Positions 52,795-61,110 of a DNA stretch of 64,000 bases are shown here, in pieces. Numbering within the stretch: position 1 is the first letter of the stretch; every line of letters begins with the position of its first letter. The stretch is taken from positions 1 through 64,000 of the forward strand of contig CADBCV010000001.1 of NCBI GenBank assembly GCA_902793285.1, written 5' to 3'. The stretch is from Oscillospiraceae bacterium. GTDB lineage: Bacteria; Bacillota; Clostridia; Oscillospirales; Oscillospiraceae. Both the position numbers and the translations under genes were made by a program. The notes under the pieces are model-generated. The model was not told the DNA's origin. It did not search any database and was given only the letters and a program-made list of their open reading frames with translations.

Positions 52795-53754
52795 ATGCCA
52801 GTCATACGCTGGGGACATGAAACAGAGATCGTTGAGATCGAGTGGCTCTGGAAGCCGTTCATTCCCTACGGGAAAATCACTATAATTGAAGGAGACGGCG
52901 GGGACGGAAAGACAACCATGATACTGACTATCGCAGCGATGCTGTCGGTCGGCATTCAGCCTCCGAGCCTCATTCGCGGACATCTTGTTGATGAGCCGAC
53001 CTGCGATCCTGTCACCACCTTTTACTTGACCAATGAGGATGAAGTAGCAGATTCATCCTTGAAGCGGTTTATCAGAGCCGGTGGCGTAGCTGAGAGATTC
53101 GCCTACTCCGGCGAGCTTGAGCACCACATGACCCTGGTGGAGGATGAACTGCTATCTGCCATAGAGCAGACCCATGCCCGATTATTGATAATCGACCCCT
53201 TCCAGGCCTTCCTCCCGGAAGGCACGAATATGGGCAGCATCACGAAAATGCGCGCCATCTTCACCACGCTTGCCAACATAGCGAAGCAGACGGATACTGG
53301 GATTGTCCTGGTCGGCCACCTCAACAAGAGCGAAGGAAGCAAAGACATCCATCGTGGTTTCGGTTCAGCAGATATCGCAGCGTCAGTGCGATCCATACTC
53401 ATGGTTGAGATGGATAAGAAAGACCGGGAGAATCGGTGGGTGCGCTCAATCAAAAGCAACTTTGACGAATCTGACTACACACCGATCCGCCTGGTGCTGG
53501 ATGAGGATCGTCGCCTTTCCTTTGCCGAATTTGAGCCGGAGGAAGATGCTGCCGCATCGACCTCAAAGATAACTAAGGCCCGAGAGATCCTGTATGCTCT
53601 GCTGGCTGCCGGCCCGGTGCAGATCGACACGATATTTGAAGAATGCGATGTATACGGAATCGGCGACAGGACAGTGCGCCGTGCCGCAAAGGAACTGGGC
53701 GTCATCTCCCGCTCCAAAGGCGGAATAACAACTTGGGATCTTCCGCCCGATTGA
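52795..53754 (+). CDS. RepA-like RecA-fold ATPase
   Basis: The RecA-fold ATPase has Walker A GDGGDGKTTMI (about residues 36-46), FYLTNEDE, and Walker B RLLIIDPFQAF. IVLVGHLNKSEGS and RGFGSADIAASVRSIL follow, as in AAA_25/RepA-type helicases of plasmids, phages and integrative elements. The C-terminal 70 residues look like a winged helix (ITKAREILYALLAAGPVQIDTIFEECD). It could unwind or load DNA during element replication. Its 319 residues are normal. The gene ends at a convergent terminator pair. Confidence 0.82.
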   Translation: MPVIRWGHETEIVEIEWLWKPFIPYGKITIIEGDGGDGKTTMILTIAAMLSVGIQPPSLIRGHLVDEPTCDPVTTFYLTNEDEVADSSLKRFIRAGGVAERFAYSGELEHHMTLVEDELLSAIEQTHARLLIIDPFQAFLPEGTNMGSITKMRAIFTTLANIAKQTDTGIVLVGHLNKSEGSKDIHRGFGSADIAASVRSILMVEMDKKDRENRWVRSIKSNFDESDYTPIRLVLDEDRRLSFAEFEPEEDAAASTSKITKAREILYALLAAGPVQIDTIFEECDVYGIGDRTVRRAAKELGVISRSKGGITTWDLPPD

Positions 53755-53773
53755 CATATTTACAAATTGACAG

Positions 53774-53840
53774 CATTTCGGGATACTTCATTTTCTGTCC
53801 CGAAATGAAAAGAGGGAGGAGCTATAAAAGCTCCTCTCCC
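53774..53840. terminator. Paired hairpins between convergent genes
   Basis: Hairpin 1: CATTTCGGGA (53774-53783) with TCCCGAAATG (53798-53807). Hairpin 2: GGGAGGAGCT (53814-53823) with AGCTCCTCTCCC (53829-53840). They lie between the stops of the rightward ATPase gene and the leftward small gene and probably end transcripts from both sides. Confidence 0.7.
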
Positions 53841-53853
53841 CAGTGTTGTTCTT

Positions 53854-54186
53854 TCAGTTCTGTATTTGCTTCCCACATACCCCGATCTCCATAAAGACCG
53901 GGTAAATGTAACTCGCGCCAAATACCCCGAGCTTCTTCGGACCGGTCACCATTCCGCTCAGTTCCAGCATCTTCTTATACGCCAGCACCACTGTTCCGCG
54001 TGTGATGGTCTTGCCGCCACGCCGGTCGATGATCATCTCGCCCAGCTTTTCTCCGGCGGCATTGATTTTGATCTTATATGTAAAGGGCAGGCCCCTGGCA
54101 GTATGGAATTCCACACCTTCATTCTCTATCATCTTCGCCCAGATGTATTCATCATCCGGATCTTCTATTGTGTGATACCGCGGCAT
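53854..54186 (-). CDS. Small soluble protein of unknown function
   Basis: This 110-residue protein (YIWAKMIENEGVEFHTARGLPFTYKIK; EMIIDRRGGKTITRGTVVLAYKKMLEL) has a mixed alpha/beta pattern. It has no signal, membrane helix or known motif, and no cysteine except one near the C-terminus. Similar-looking proteins are, to my recollection, common in integrative elements of gut Firmicutes, but I cannot name the family. GGCGGGTGA precedes the ATG. It follows the lipoprotein gene after 17 nt on the same strand. Confidence 0.6.
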   Translation of the reverse strand: MPRYHTIEDPDDEYIWAKMIENEGVEFHTARGLPFTYKIKINAAGEKLGEMIIDRRGGKTITRGTVVLAYKKMLELSGMVTGPKKLGVFGASYIYPVFMEIGVCGKQIQN

Positions 54187-54203
54187 GCCGAATCACCCGC
54201 CAT

Positions 54204-54587
54204 CTACTTCTTCTCCGCATGGGTGCCCATCCATATATCCCAGATGTTCTGCAGTCCTTCGTTACTCACATAGACAAGCGCGTAGTACGGCTTTGCATCC
54301 GGATACACCACAGTGGCACGGCAGAGGACACAATACACGCCGTCCTTTTCACCGAGATAACCAATCGGTTCATAGCCGACTCCGGTCAGGCCATCCATCG
54401 CCTTCTCAAAAACCGATGTGACCTCATCCGGCATTTCTATCGTCTTCGGCAGGTTCCAATCGGCATCCGGCGTGGTCGTTTCGGTCTGTGTCTGCTCCTG
54501 TGGCTTAGCCGCTTCTTCTGCTCCTTCGCACCCCGCCATTGAAAAGGCCATCACGGCGGCAAGAACCACCGCTGCTACTTTCTTCAT
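54204..54587 (-). CDS. Small lipoprotein
   Basis: The signal peptide MKKVAAVVLAAVMAFSMAGC ends in a lipobox (SMAGC), so the mature 107-residue protein should be lipid-anchored on the outer face of the membrane. A Thr/Glu/Gln-rich linker (about 25-45) precedes a small domain with two cysteines (VYCVLCRATVVY). Its function is unknown. The ATG overlaps the stop of the small fragment upstream (ATGA). On an element, such lipoproteins sometimes serve exclusion or envelope roles, but nothing here shows that. Confidence 0.75.
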   Translation of the reverse strand: MKKVAAVVLAAVMAFSMAGCEGAEEAAKPQEQTQTETTTPDADWNLPKTIEMPDEVTSVFEKAMDGLTGVGYEPIGYLGEKDGVYCVLCRATVVYPDAKPYYALVYVSNEGLQNIWDIWMGTHAEKK

Positions 54588-54706
54588 ATCCGATCCTCAG
54601 CTTCCTTTATGATTCCTTCCACATCAGCGCCAGCGATATCCAGTCCCACCGCCTTGATCAGCTCCACAAGGTCACAAGAATCTCTCGTATGGATCTTGTT
54701 TTTCCA
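54584..54706 (-). pseudogene. Truncated gene fragment between hsdR and the lipoprotein gene
   Basis: Directly after the hsdR stop the same frame continues open and reads TRDSCDLVELIKAVGLDIAG...IIKEAEDRI, stopping as ATGA on the lipoprotein start. The text looks like the C-terminus of a real protein with its 5' end lost where hsdR was joined. A GTG within it could still start 27 codons and preserve translational coupling. Confidence 0.35.
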
Positions 54707-57661
54707 TCATCCCAGCAGAGGAGCCACCTCCGTCATCAGGTTTTCTTTGAAATCATCGATCATCGCTTTCCGGAATTTGAACTTTGCCATCGCGTCCGGT
54801 GTGGCTGCCTTGTAAGCAGTATAATCCGCGCTGTCCTTCAGCTTGCTTTCGTTTGCCAGTTCCCCGTCGCGGAAATGCAAAGCCTCGTACTTCACGTCAT
54901 CGAAGCCCAGGAACCATTTCTGTGCGAAAGCCCTGACCGCCTTGTCAACCGCCGCGTACCGCATCTGGTTGAGGATAACGGAAATGTCCTGCCCCATGAA
55001 CCGCTTCTTGTCCTGTTCGATCTCATCCACAATCTGCCGGAGCAATGCCGCGAGCTTTGCGTTATCCCCCGCAAACTCGTCTATGGTTTCCCTGATCGTC
55101 TTTATCTTCTCCCTGAATTCTTCCTCACCGATCTCATCTTCCGGCGCATCCAGCGATTCCACAAAGTCACGGAGCAGGCCAACGATATACTCAAAGTCGA
55201 CCTTTATTTTGCTGTAAGCCACCAGCTCATAGTCATCATGGATCGGCTCATCGGCAGGGTCGTCCGGATCCTTATCCTTCTTTAATTCCTCCAGCACATT
55301 TTTGTACATGGCGGCGAGGTCTTCATACTCTTCCTCGGAAAAGCCATACTCGTCCAGCATCGAAGGCTCATATACGGAAAATGCCTTCAGATGGGCAAAG
55401 TCATGATCCAGAGAACGGAACAGATGGATAAACGCGCCCTTCTGCTTCCGGGACAGTCCGGCAATATCCTCCGGTGTCCGGGCAAGGTTCCGGACCGCTT
55501 TCAGGGAGATGCCGAAGGACTTCTTCACATCATCGAAGTCTTCTGATATCGGGTTCCCCTCGCCGCCCCTTGAATAAAGCCGCAGCGCATAATCGATCAG
55601 GCGCTTATACTGGTCATGCGCCTGGAAGGTGACCACCTGGCCGTACTGCTTCTTATCATCAAAAAGGCGGTTTGTCCGTGAAAATGCCTGGATCAGGTTC
55701 TGAGGGTTCAGCGGCTGCCTGTCGATGAACAATGTGGAAAGGCACGGTGCGTCAAACCCGGTGAGAAGCCGGTCTACCACAATGACCAGATCCAGCTGCT
55801 GATCCCGGCTTTTATATTTCGTTTCCTTCCTCGCCAGACGCTCGTTCAGATTCGCGTTGTAGGCCTGGATATTGTCAACACCATACCGGGTGCCGAACAT
55901 CTCGTTATAGTCTTTCAGGAAGGCTTTCATCCTGTCCTGATTCTCTTTGGATTCTTCTTCGTTCTCGGAGAGGGAATAGGTAATGGCAGCCTTCGGAAAA
56001 TCCGGAACCGCTTTCTTCACATCCTCGCTGATCTTCAGCTCATCCTCCCCGGCGATCACCTTCTGAAGGAGCTCATAATAAGCCTGCGCCCGCCGGATAC
56101 TCCCGACCGTGAGCAGCGCCTCATACGTTCTCCCGCGGCCGTTCTCCATTCCGAATTTGGAGTAGGACCTGTTCAGTATAACCTCCAGTACGGAACGCAT
56201 ATGCGCTTCCGTTTCATACCGTCTCGCTTCCTCTTCTTCGGTCAGGCCTTCGGCCCCCAGGTTCTCCACCATGAAACCAAGGACCGCCTCGTCGTGGATT
56301 GCCTCCTTGATCGTATAGGAGTGGAGGCATCTCCCGTACAGCTGCTCCGTCGTCTGCGGAAGGTCGCCTTTCTGCTCATACCCGTTTTCGTCAAAAATCG
56401 GCGTCCCGGTAAATCCGTACCACAGGGAATTCGTAAAGAATCCCTCCAGGTCACGCTTCGTCTGCGGAGTGACTGCCCTGTGGCATTCATCTACCACAAA
56501 CGCCAGTTTCAGCGATTTGATCTTCTCGTAATCCTTCGTTCCCGGCTTCAGCCGTTTTTTGACCATGATCTGCATCTTCTGCCGCGTGGTCACGATCATC
56601 TGACGGTCACTGTTCGCCAGCTTCTTTATGAGGCTTCCGACATATTCCGTCTCATCCACATCAATGGTATCGTTCAGGGCATAAGACTGGAAGTCCATCG
56701 TGGTCTGTGTGTCCAGATCCTTCCGGTCGATCAGGAAGACTGTCTTCTGGATGGCGGGAATATCCATCAGAAGATTTCGTGTCGCCTTATAGGACGTCAT
56801 GGTTTTCCCGGAGCCTGTTGTGTGCCAGATAAAGCCGGACTCGCCGCGCTTTGACGCGGAGCGCATGGCCTCGATCGCATGAATCTGATATGGCCGGAGG
56901 AGAAGGACCTTCTTTTTCTCGTTATCCAGCACGGTATACTTTGCCACCATCTCATGCGCTTCCGGGATCTTAAGGACATCCCTGGCAAAATCCAGGTAAT
57001 GGCAGACCGGCCTGTTCTCCGCATCAAGCCACCCTGTGATAAATTTCCGGTTCAGCTCCGTATCCCGGGCCGCCGCAAAATACTTCGTATCCACGGCATT
57101 GCTCACAACGAACATCTGCACATTGGAGAATATCCCCCGGAACTTGCCCTCGGCGATATACTTCTTAATCTGGCGGTAGGCATCCATGTAGGAGTGTTCC
57201 TTGTTTTTCAGCTCGATATGGATCAGCGGAATGCCGTTGATCAGCAGAGTCACGTCAAACCGGCGGTCCCGGTCATCTTCCTCCGTCTTAAACGCCTGGT
57301 ACTGGTTGATGACCTCATAAACGCTGGAACCCCCGGCGATATGTTCGTTGTTCAGGACGACAAGGTGGATCTGCTCATTGCCCCTCTGGATGTGGACATA
57401 CACACGCCCGTTCTCACCCACAAGCCATTTGCCTGCGTCATAGAAGGAGGCATGGGAGAGGTCATTCTTGATTTTGGCAAATTCAGATCCCGAGAGCGGC
57501 GTATCATTCAGCCTCGCCTTGTTATTCTGTTCCAGAATGTATTTGAAATTCGCCCATAGCTGGTCTTCTGTCGTGATATCCGGGCGGTACGTCCACTGGG
57601 ATTCATCACAGCAGAGCTGGTCTATCAGGCGTTTTTCTATCTCGTGTTCCAACATAGGCAT
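54707..57661 (-). CDS. hsdR: Type I restriction enzyme, restriction/translocation subunit HsdR
   Basis: The N-terminal nuclease domain has the PD-(D/E)xK signature (FDVTLLINGIPLIHIELKNKE, about residues 150-170). The SF2 motor follows with Walker A HTTGSGKTMTS, DEAD-box-like VDECHRAV, FTGTPIF, and LLTGFDAPCLSTLFIDR ... QAFSRTNRL (motifs V-VI). A helical C-terminal region would contact the methylase. The length of 984 is typical. AAGGAGG sits within the end of hsdS and the ATG is 8 nt on. It translocates DNA from unmethylated sites and cleaves at a distance. All motifs look intact, so the system is probably active. Confidence 0.96.
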   Translation of the reverse strand: MPMLEHEIEKRLIDQLCCDESQWTYRPDITTEDQLWANFKYILEQNNKARLNDTPLSGSEFAKIKNDLSHASFYDAGKWLVGENGRVYVHIQRGNEQIHLVVLNNEHIAGGSSVYEVINQYQAFKTEEDDRDRRFDVTLLINGIPLIHIELKNKEHSYMDAYRQIKKYIAEGKFRGIFSNVQMFVVSNAVDTKYFAAARDTELNRKFITGWLDAENRPVCHYLDFARDVLKIPEAHEMVAKYTVLDNEKKKVLLLRPYQIHAIEAMRSASKRGESGFIWHTTGSGKTMTSYKATRNLLMDIPAIQKTVFLIDRKDLDTQTTMDFQSYALNDTIDVDETEYVGSLIKKLANSDRQMIVTTRQKMQIMVKKRLKPGTKDYEKIKSLKLAFVVDECHRAVTPQTKRDLEGFFTNSLWYGFTGTPIFDENGYEQKGDLPQTTEQLYGRCLHSYTIKEAIHDEAVLGFMVENLGAEGLTEEEEARRYETEAHMRSVLEVILNRSYSKFGMENGRGRTYEALLTVGSIRRAQAYYELLQKVIAGEDELKISEDVKKAVPDFPKAAITYSLSENEEESKENQDRMKAFLKDYNEMFGTRYGVDNIQAYNANLNERLARKETKYKSRDQQLDLVIVVDRLLTGFDAPCLSTLFIDRQPLNPQNLIQAFSRTNRLFDDKKQYGQVVTFQAHDQYKRLIDYALRLYSRGGEGNPISEDFDDVKKSFGISLKAVRNLARTPEDIAGLSRKQKGAFIHLFRSLDHDFAHLKAFSVYEPSMLDEYGFSEEEYEDLAAMYKNVLEELKKDKDPDDPADEPIHDDYELVAYSKIKVDFEYIVGLLRDFVESLDAPEDEIGEEEFREKIKTIRETIDEFAGDNAKLAALLRQIVDEIEQDKKRFMGQDISVILNQMRYAAVDKAVRAFAQKWFLGFDDVKYEALHFRDGELANESKLKDSADYTAYKAATPDAMAKFKFRKAMIDDFKENLMTEVAPLLG

Positions 57662-57664
57662 GGA

Positions 57665-58906
57665 TCAAACCTCCTTGGGAAACATGTTCTGGAGCAGGTA
57701 GGCTTTGAATTCAAGCAGTGTGTCATGCTTGCGCTGATGATGGGTGATGAGGGAGTCGAGGTTGGCAAAGAATCCACTTATTCTCCGCTGTTCTTCACTA
57801 CATGGATATGGTAAATCTATCTTTGCCAAATCAGAATTATGTAAGTGAACAACAGATTTGCCCTGAGCCATTTTTGCCATATCATTATGCGGTTTCCCGT
57901 TTGAAATACTGATGGCAAGAAATGCAGAATCAATATCTGCCGGCGGAGTGATAATGTTGAGATCTCCCCCAAGCAAAACACCTGATTTTTCAACAACTGA
58001 GGCAATTGAAATGTCCTCTGCTGTTTCGCCGGAAGCAGGAACGATTATCTCTCCACCTTGGCTATAAACCGAGCCAGTTTTCGCATCGACAAAGGTATCC
58101 ACATCAGCTATCACCGTCTCGTATTTTGTATAGAGCCTACCGTATAGGATGATTGGTGTCCCAGACTCCTGCAAATCACCTTTGGAATAGCCGGATCCTT
58201 TAGAAAACTGAACCAGATCACCGAGTTTCCGCTGTTCCCATTCTCCCTCAAATCCAGAAAACCTTATCTCCGGAACCTTCTCTCCATTCTTGGGGAACAT
58301 CTTCTGAAGCATATACTTCTTCAGTTCTTTGAGATCACTCACTTTTTGCTGTTGGAGAGAAATCTGTTGTCCGAGGCAGGAAAACATCTCACTAATTTTT
58401 CTCTGTTCAGCATCGGATGGCTCAAAAATCCGAATGCCCTGCAAAACCTCCTGCGAGATATTCACATGTTGGGCTCCCTGCGCCTTCTTCATGAACTGAT
58501 TCCGTACCATCGGTGTGCTCAGGCAGTATTTCATAAACTTCGGATCGTACTCCGATATACCTCTTCCTCTGATCACAAAACCACCGAAAACTGCTGTGTG
58601 ATCCTGATCCAGATATACATTTGAAGTACCGGCATCCTCCACATTCTCCGAACTGCGCTGAAAGAGAACATCCCCATAATTCACGGAGAATCTTTCTCGC
58701 TCTTCTTCCGAAACCTCTGCCTTGCCTCGGATTTTATCATAGGTGATGAAATCATCATCCAGCACATCCATTACGCTGATCAACGGAATGCCAGAACCGT
58801 ATACCTCTTTCCCGCCGTTAAAGCCGTTCTGGAAAGAAAAAATATCCCCCAAAGACCGCTGCTCCCAGTCTCCATCAAATCCTTTTATCCTGATATTCGG
58901 CTCCAT
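57665..58906 (-). CDS. hsdS: Type I restriction enzyme, specificity subunit HsdS
   Basis: There are two target-recognition domains, each introduced by a similar sequence (IRIKGFDGDWEQRSLGD near residue 5 and IRFSGFEGEWEQRKLGD near 215). Each is closed by a conserved helix (LKELKKYMLQKMFPK and LLEFKAYLLQNMFPK). Each domain reads one half of a bipartite DNA target. The ATG follows the hsdM stop by two bases, with a GGGGG site 7 nt upstream; a GTG two codons earlier is possible. No silent hsdS copy or inverted repeat that would allow shuffling is seen nearby. Confidence 0.94.
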   Translation of the reverse strand: MEPNIRIKGFDGDWEQRSLGDIFSFQNGFNGGKEVYGSGIPLISVMDVLDDDFITYDKIRGKAEVSEEERERFSVNYGDVLFQRSSENVEDAGTSNVYLDQDHTAVFGGFVIRGRGISEYDPKFMKYCLSTPMVRNQFMKKAQGAQHVNISQEVLQGIRIFEPSDAEQRKISEMFSCLGQQISLQQQKVSDLKELKKYMLQKMFPKNGEKVPEIRFSGFEGEWEQRKLGDLVQFSKGSGYSKGDLQESGTPIILYGRLYTKYETVIADVDTFVDAKTGSVYSQGGEIIVPASGETAEDISIASVVEKSGVLLGGDLNIITPPADIDSAFLAISISNGKPHNDMAKMAQGKSVVHLHNSDLAKIDLPYPCSEEQRRISGFFANLDSLITHHQRKHDTLLEFKAYLLQNMFPKEV

Positions 58907-58908
58907 CC

Positions 58909-60495
58909 TCACACCCCCTTCAGTGCGCTGATGAAACGCTCCATTTCTTTTCTCGTATCATCACTCTTAAAGGTCAGTTCGCCGAGCAGGCCAAGAAGTG
59001 ATTCATTCCCTTCTTTGATCGCCTTGTTCGTCTCTTCCATACGGGATGTAAGCTGCCCGAGCTCAATCTCCGGCTCCTTCTCTGTGGAGTCCACATAGCG
59101 CGGGATATTCAGATTAAAATCGTTCGCTTTGATCTCCTCAAATGAGGCGACATGGGCGGTCTTATCCACGTCCGCCCTGTTTTTATACAGTTCCAGAACC
59201 CGGCCGATATGCTCCTCGTTCATCACGTTCTGCTTTTTCTGTTTTTCAAAGAGCTTCGACGCATCGATGAAGAGGACATCCCGGCCTTCTCTGTGTTTCT
59301 TCAGAACGATGATACAGGTGGGAATACCGGTATTATAGAACAGATTGGCGGGCAGTCCGATCACGGCATAGATCGAACCGTTCTCCAGGAGGATCTTCCT
59401 GATATCCCCTTCAGAAGCCCCCCGGAATAACACGCCATGTGGCAGAACGATCGCCATGGTGCCGCTCTGTTTCAGGTGATAGAAGCCGTGGAGGAGGAAT
59501 GCGTAATCCGCCTTGGATTTCGGAGCAAGCTTTCCGCCGTAGTCCATAAACCGCTCGTCCTGTTTAAATCCGTCCGCTGCCGACCATTTGGCGGAATATG
59601 GTGGATTCATGGTCACCACATCAAATTCCGTCTCCTCATCCGTCGGCCAGTCGGCATCCAGCGTATCCGCGTTCCGAAGATGCTGGTTTTCCGGAAGGAC
59701 GTCATGAAGGAACATATTCATCCGCGCCAGATTGTAGGTGGACTGCATCAGTTCCTGACCGTAATACTTGATGAAATCCGGCTCCTTCGAGTAATACCGG
59801 CAGCTGAGCATCAGGGAAGCGGAGCCCATACAGGGATCGTATACCTGTAGCCCCTTCTTCTCCTCCTGCCCCAAAGTCGCCACACGGCAAAGAATCTGCG
59901 CCGGTCCATGGGGTGTGTAAAACTCTCCTGCCTTCTTCCCAGTCTCAGACGCGAACTGGCCGATCAGGTATTCATAGGCGTCGCCGAGCACATCTCCCTT
60001 GGCATGGATCAGGTCGGCATCCTTCAAGACCTTGATCACCTCAGCGATGGTATCGCTCTGCTTTTGGTCGCTCGTTCCCAGCCGTGTGGAATACAGATCC
60101 ACATCGGCAAACAGGCCATTAAACAGCGCATCGGATTCCTGGATCCGGTTAAAGGCAGACTGCAGCTTCTCCCTGTTGAACCTGTTATTCGCGGCCGCTT
60201 TCAGGATGCTGGTGTACGTCATATCAGCGTCCAGGGTATAGTGGAGCGTCTCTTTTATCTCAGCCAGAAGTTCGTCTTTATCCTCGGACTCCATCGCTTC
60301 CTCAAACGCCTGCTGCGCCTGGTCCAGATCCTCCGGCATCGCATCGTTCAGAAGATCATAGACCCGTGCAAGATATTTATCCGAAAGGTACTTGTAGAAA
60401 ATGAGCCCCAGCAGATATGTCTTATATTCGTTGGCATCCATCTTACCACGGAGGACTTCCGCGCCGCTCCAAAGTACCGAAACCAGATCAGCCAT
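58909..60495 (-). CDS. hsdM: Type I restriction enzyme, DNA adenine methyltransferase subunit HsdM
   Basis: The N-terminal helical domain (LWSGAEVLRGKMDANEYKTYLLGLIFYKYLSDK) is typical of HsdM. The methylase domain has the AdoMet motif YDPCMGSASLML and the catalytic NPPY (VVTMNPPYSAKW), with EFYTPHGPAQIL before them. It methylates adenine in the HsdS target and protects the host. The ATG used here overlaps the stop of the HTH gene upstream (ATGGCTGA). An ATG four codons earlier has a better spacing to AGAAGAAGG and is possible. Its 528 residues are normal. Confidence 0.95.
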   Translation of the reverse strand: MADLVSVLWSGAEVLRGKMDANEYKTYLLGLIFYKYLSDKYLARVYDLLNDAMPEDLDQAQQAFEEAMESEDKDELLAEIKETLHYTLDADMTYTSILKAAANNRFNREKLQSAFNRIQESDALFNGLFADVDLYSTRLGTSDQKQSDTIAEVIKVLKDADLIHAKGDVLGDAYEYLIGQFASETGKKAGEFYTPHGPAQILCRVATLGQEEKKGLQVYDPCMGSASLMLSCRYYSKEPDFIKYYGQELMQSTYNLARMNMFLHDVLPENQHLRNADTLDADWPTDEETEFDVVTMNPPYSAKWSAADGFKQDERFMDYGGKLAPKSKADYAFLLHGFYHLKQSGTMAIVLPHGVLFRGASEGDIRKILLENGSIYAVIGLPANLFYNTGIPTCIIVLKKHREGRDVLFIDASKLFEKQKKQNVMNEEHIGRVLELYKNRADVDKTAHVASFEEIKANDFNLNIPRYVDSTEKEPEIELGQLTSRMEETNKAIKEGNESLLGLLGELTFKSDDTRKEMERFISALKGV

Positions 60496-60694
60496 TATTT
60501 CCACCATCCTTCTTCTTGATATATTTCCCAGTCTTTACACGCGCATCATCCGGCTTGTCCATATCCGCAGGAATTGCCCAGGCGTGACCGAATCGTTTGA
60601 CCCCTTCAAGTCTGCCACTTTCGCACATAAACTGTACCCTGCGAATTCCAAGATTCCACTTCTGCGCTGCTTCCCTGATCGTCATATAGTCCAT
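60488..60694 (-). CDS. Small HTH (excisionase/MerR-like) protein leading the hsd operon
   Basis: The 68-residue protein MTIREAAQKWNLGIRRVQFMCESGRLEGVKRFGHAWAIP fits the small winged HTH of excisionase/MerR type. It ends in a basic tail (KTGKYIKKKDGG). It begins at an ATG with GAGGGG upstream and ends overlapping hsdM by 8 nt. It is the first gene after the hsd promoter. It may control the restriction operon (a C-protein-like role) or act as an excisionase; only the fold is supported. Confidence 0.7.
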   Translation of the reverse strand: MDYMTIREAAQKWNLGIRRVQFMCESGRLEGVKRFGHAWAIPADMDKPDDARVKTGKYIKKKDGGNNG

Positions 60695-60731
60695 GAATAA
60701 CCCCTCAAAACGAGTACAACAACCTGAATAT

Positions 60732-60760
60732 ATTATATGCACAAAAACGCACAATATCAA
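60732..60760 (-). promoter_or_regulatory. Promoter of the hsd operon
   Basis: On the minus strand TTGATA (60755-60760) and TATAAT (60732-60737) are separated by 17 nt, about 38 nt before the HTH gene. TTGTGC occurs around the spacer twice (TTGTGCGTTTTTGTGC), a possible operator for the HTH protein. Confidence 0.75.
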
Positions 60761-60765
60761 GACCC

Positions 60766-61046
60766 TGCAACGTCATCGGCCCGAAGAAATTCTTTACAAA
60801 GCTGATGGACGAGGGTCAGCGTACAACCGTGTGTACAAGACCATCTACGCGCGCATGAAGCGCGGCACCCTGACCGCCGACGATTTTAACCGCTGGAAAG
60901 CGGAAGCCCGCCTCATGCTGGATAAAACACGGGCGGGCGAAGTAAGAGAAGATGTATTTGATGCCTGGCTCAAGCAGGACATCCGCGCATGGGGCATCGG
61001 CCGGGCTGCCGTCGAACAGAGGGCTCCCAACCTCGGAGAGGATTAG
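60766..61046 (+). pseudogene. 5'-truncated, frameshifted gene remnant
   Basis: Two frames join into one sensible protein end: CNVIGPKKFFTKLMDEGQRTTV, then YKTIYARMKRGTL..FNRWKAEARLMLDKTRAGEV..FDAWLKQ. The break is at GTGTGT (60829-60834), where removal of one GT restores the frame. The start of the gene is missing; the sequence begins next to the hsd promoter. The C-terminal pattern resembles DUF6076-like proteins of mobile elements (from memory, unverified). Confidence 0.5.
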
Positions 61047-61072
61047 GCAAAGCTAATTCAATGGAAGAGGAA

Positions 61073-61103
61073 CACCCCCAACTTTGGATAAGAGCTGGGG
61101 GTG
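61073..61103 (-). terminator. Hairpin after the second adhesin gene
   Basis: On the minus strand CACCCCCAGCT pairs with AGTTGGGGGTG across a 9-nt loop, 8 nt after the stop. Only a weak T-rich stretch follows. Confidence 0.65.
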
Positions 61104-61110
61104 CATTGTG

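Larger units (their letters stand above)
44253..61046. mobile_element. Mosaic mobile island between two adhesin paralogues (ends approximate)
   Basis: This stretch is less GC-rich than its surroundings and carries mobile-element functions: three recombinase genes, an IS110 element, lysin and repressor remnants, a RepA-like ATPase and a type I restriction operon. It is bounded by two related giant adhesin genes in the same orientation. Several abrupt gene truncations inside show repeated insertion and deletion. No flanking direct repeat or attachment site could be proven by eye, so the limits are those of the foreign-looking genes. Confidence 0.55.

Noticed and set aside
50158-53754. Complete prophage
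   Set aside because: Only a truncated lysin, a repressor fragment and an ATPase are present; there are no terminase, portal, capsid or tail genes.
57665-58906. Phase-variable hsdS shuffling
   Set aside because: No second hsdS, half-gene or inverted repeat lies next to it, and the island recombinases are 10 kb away without matching sites.
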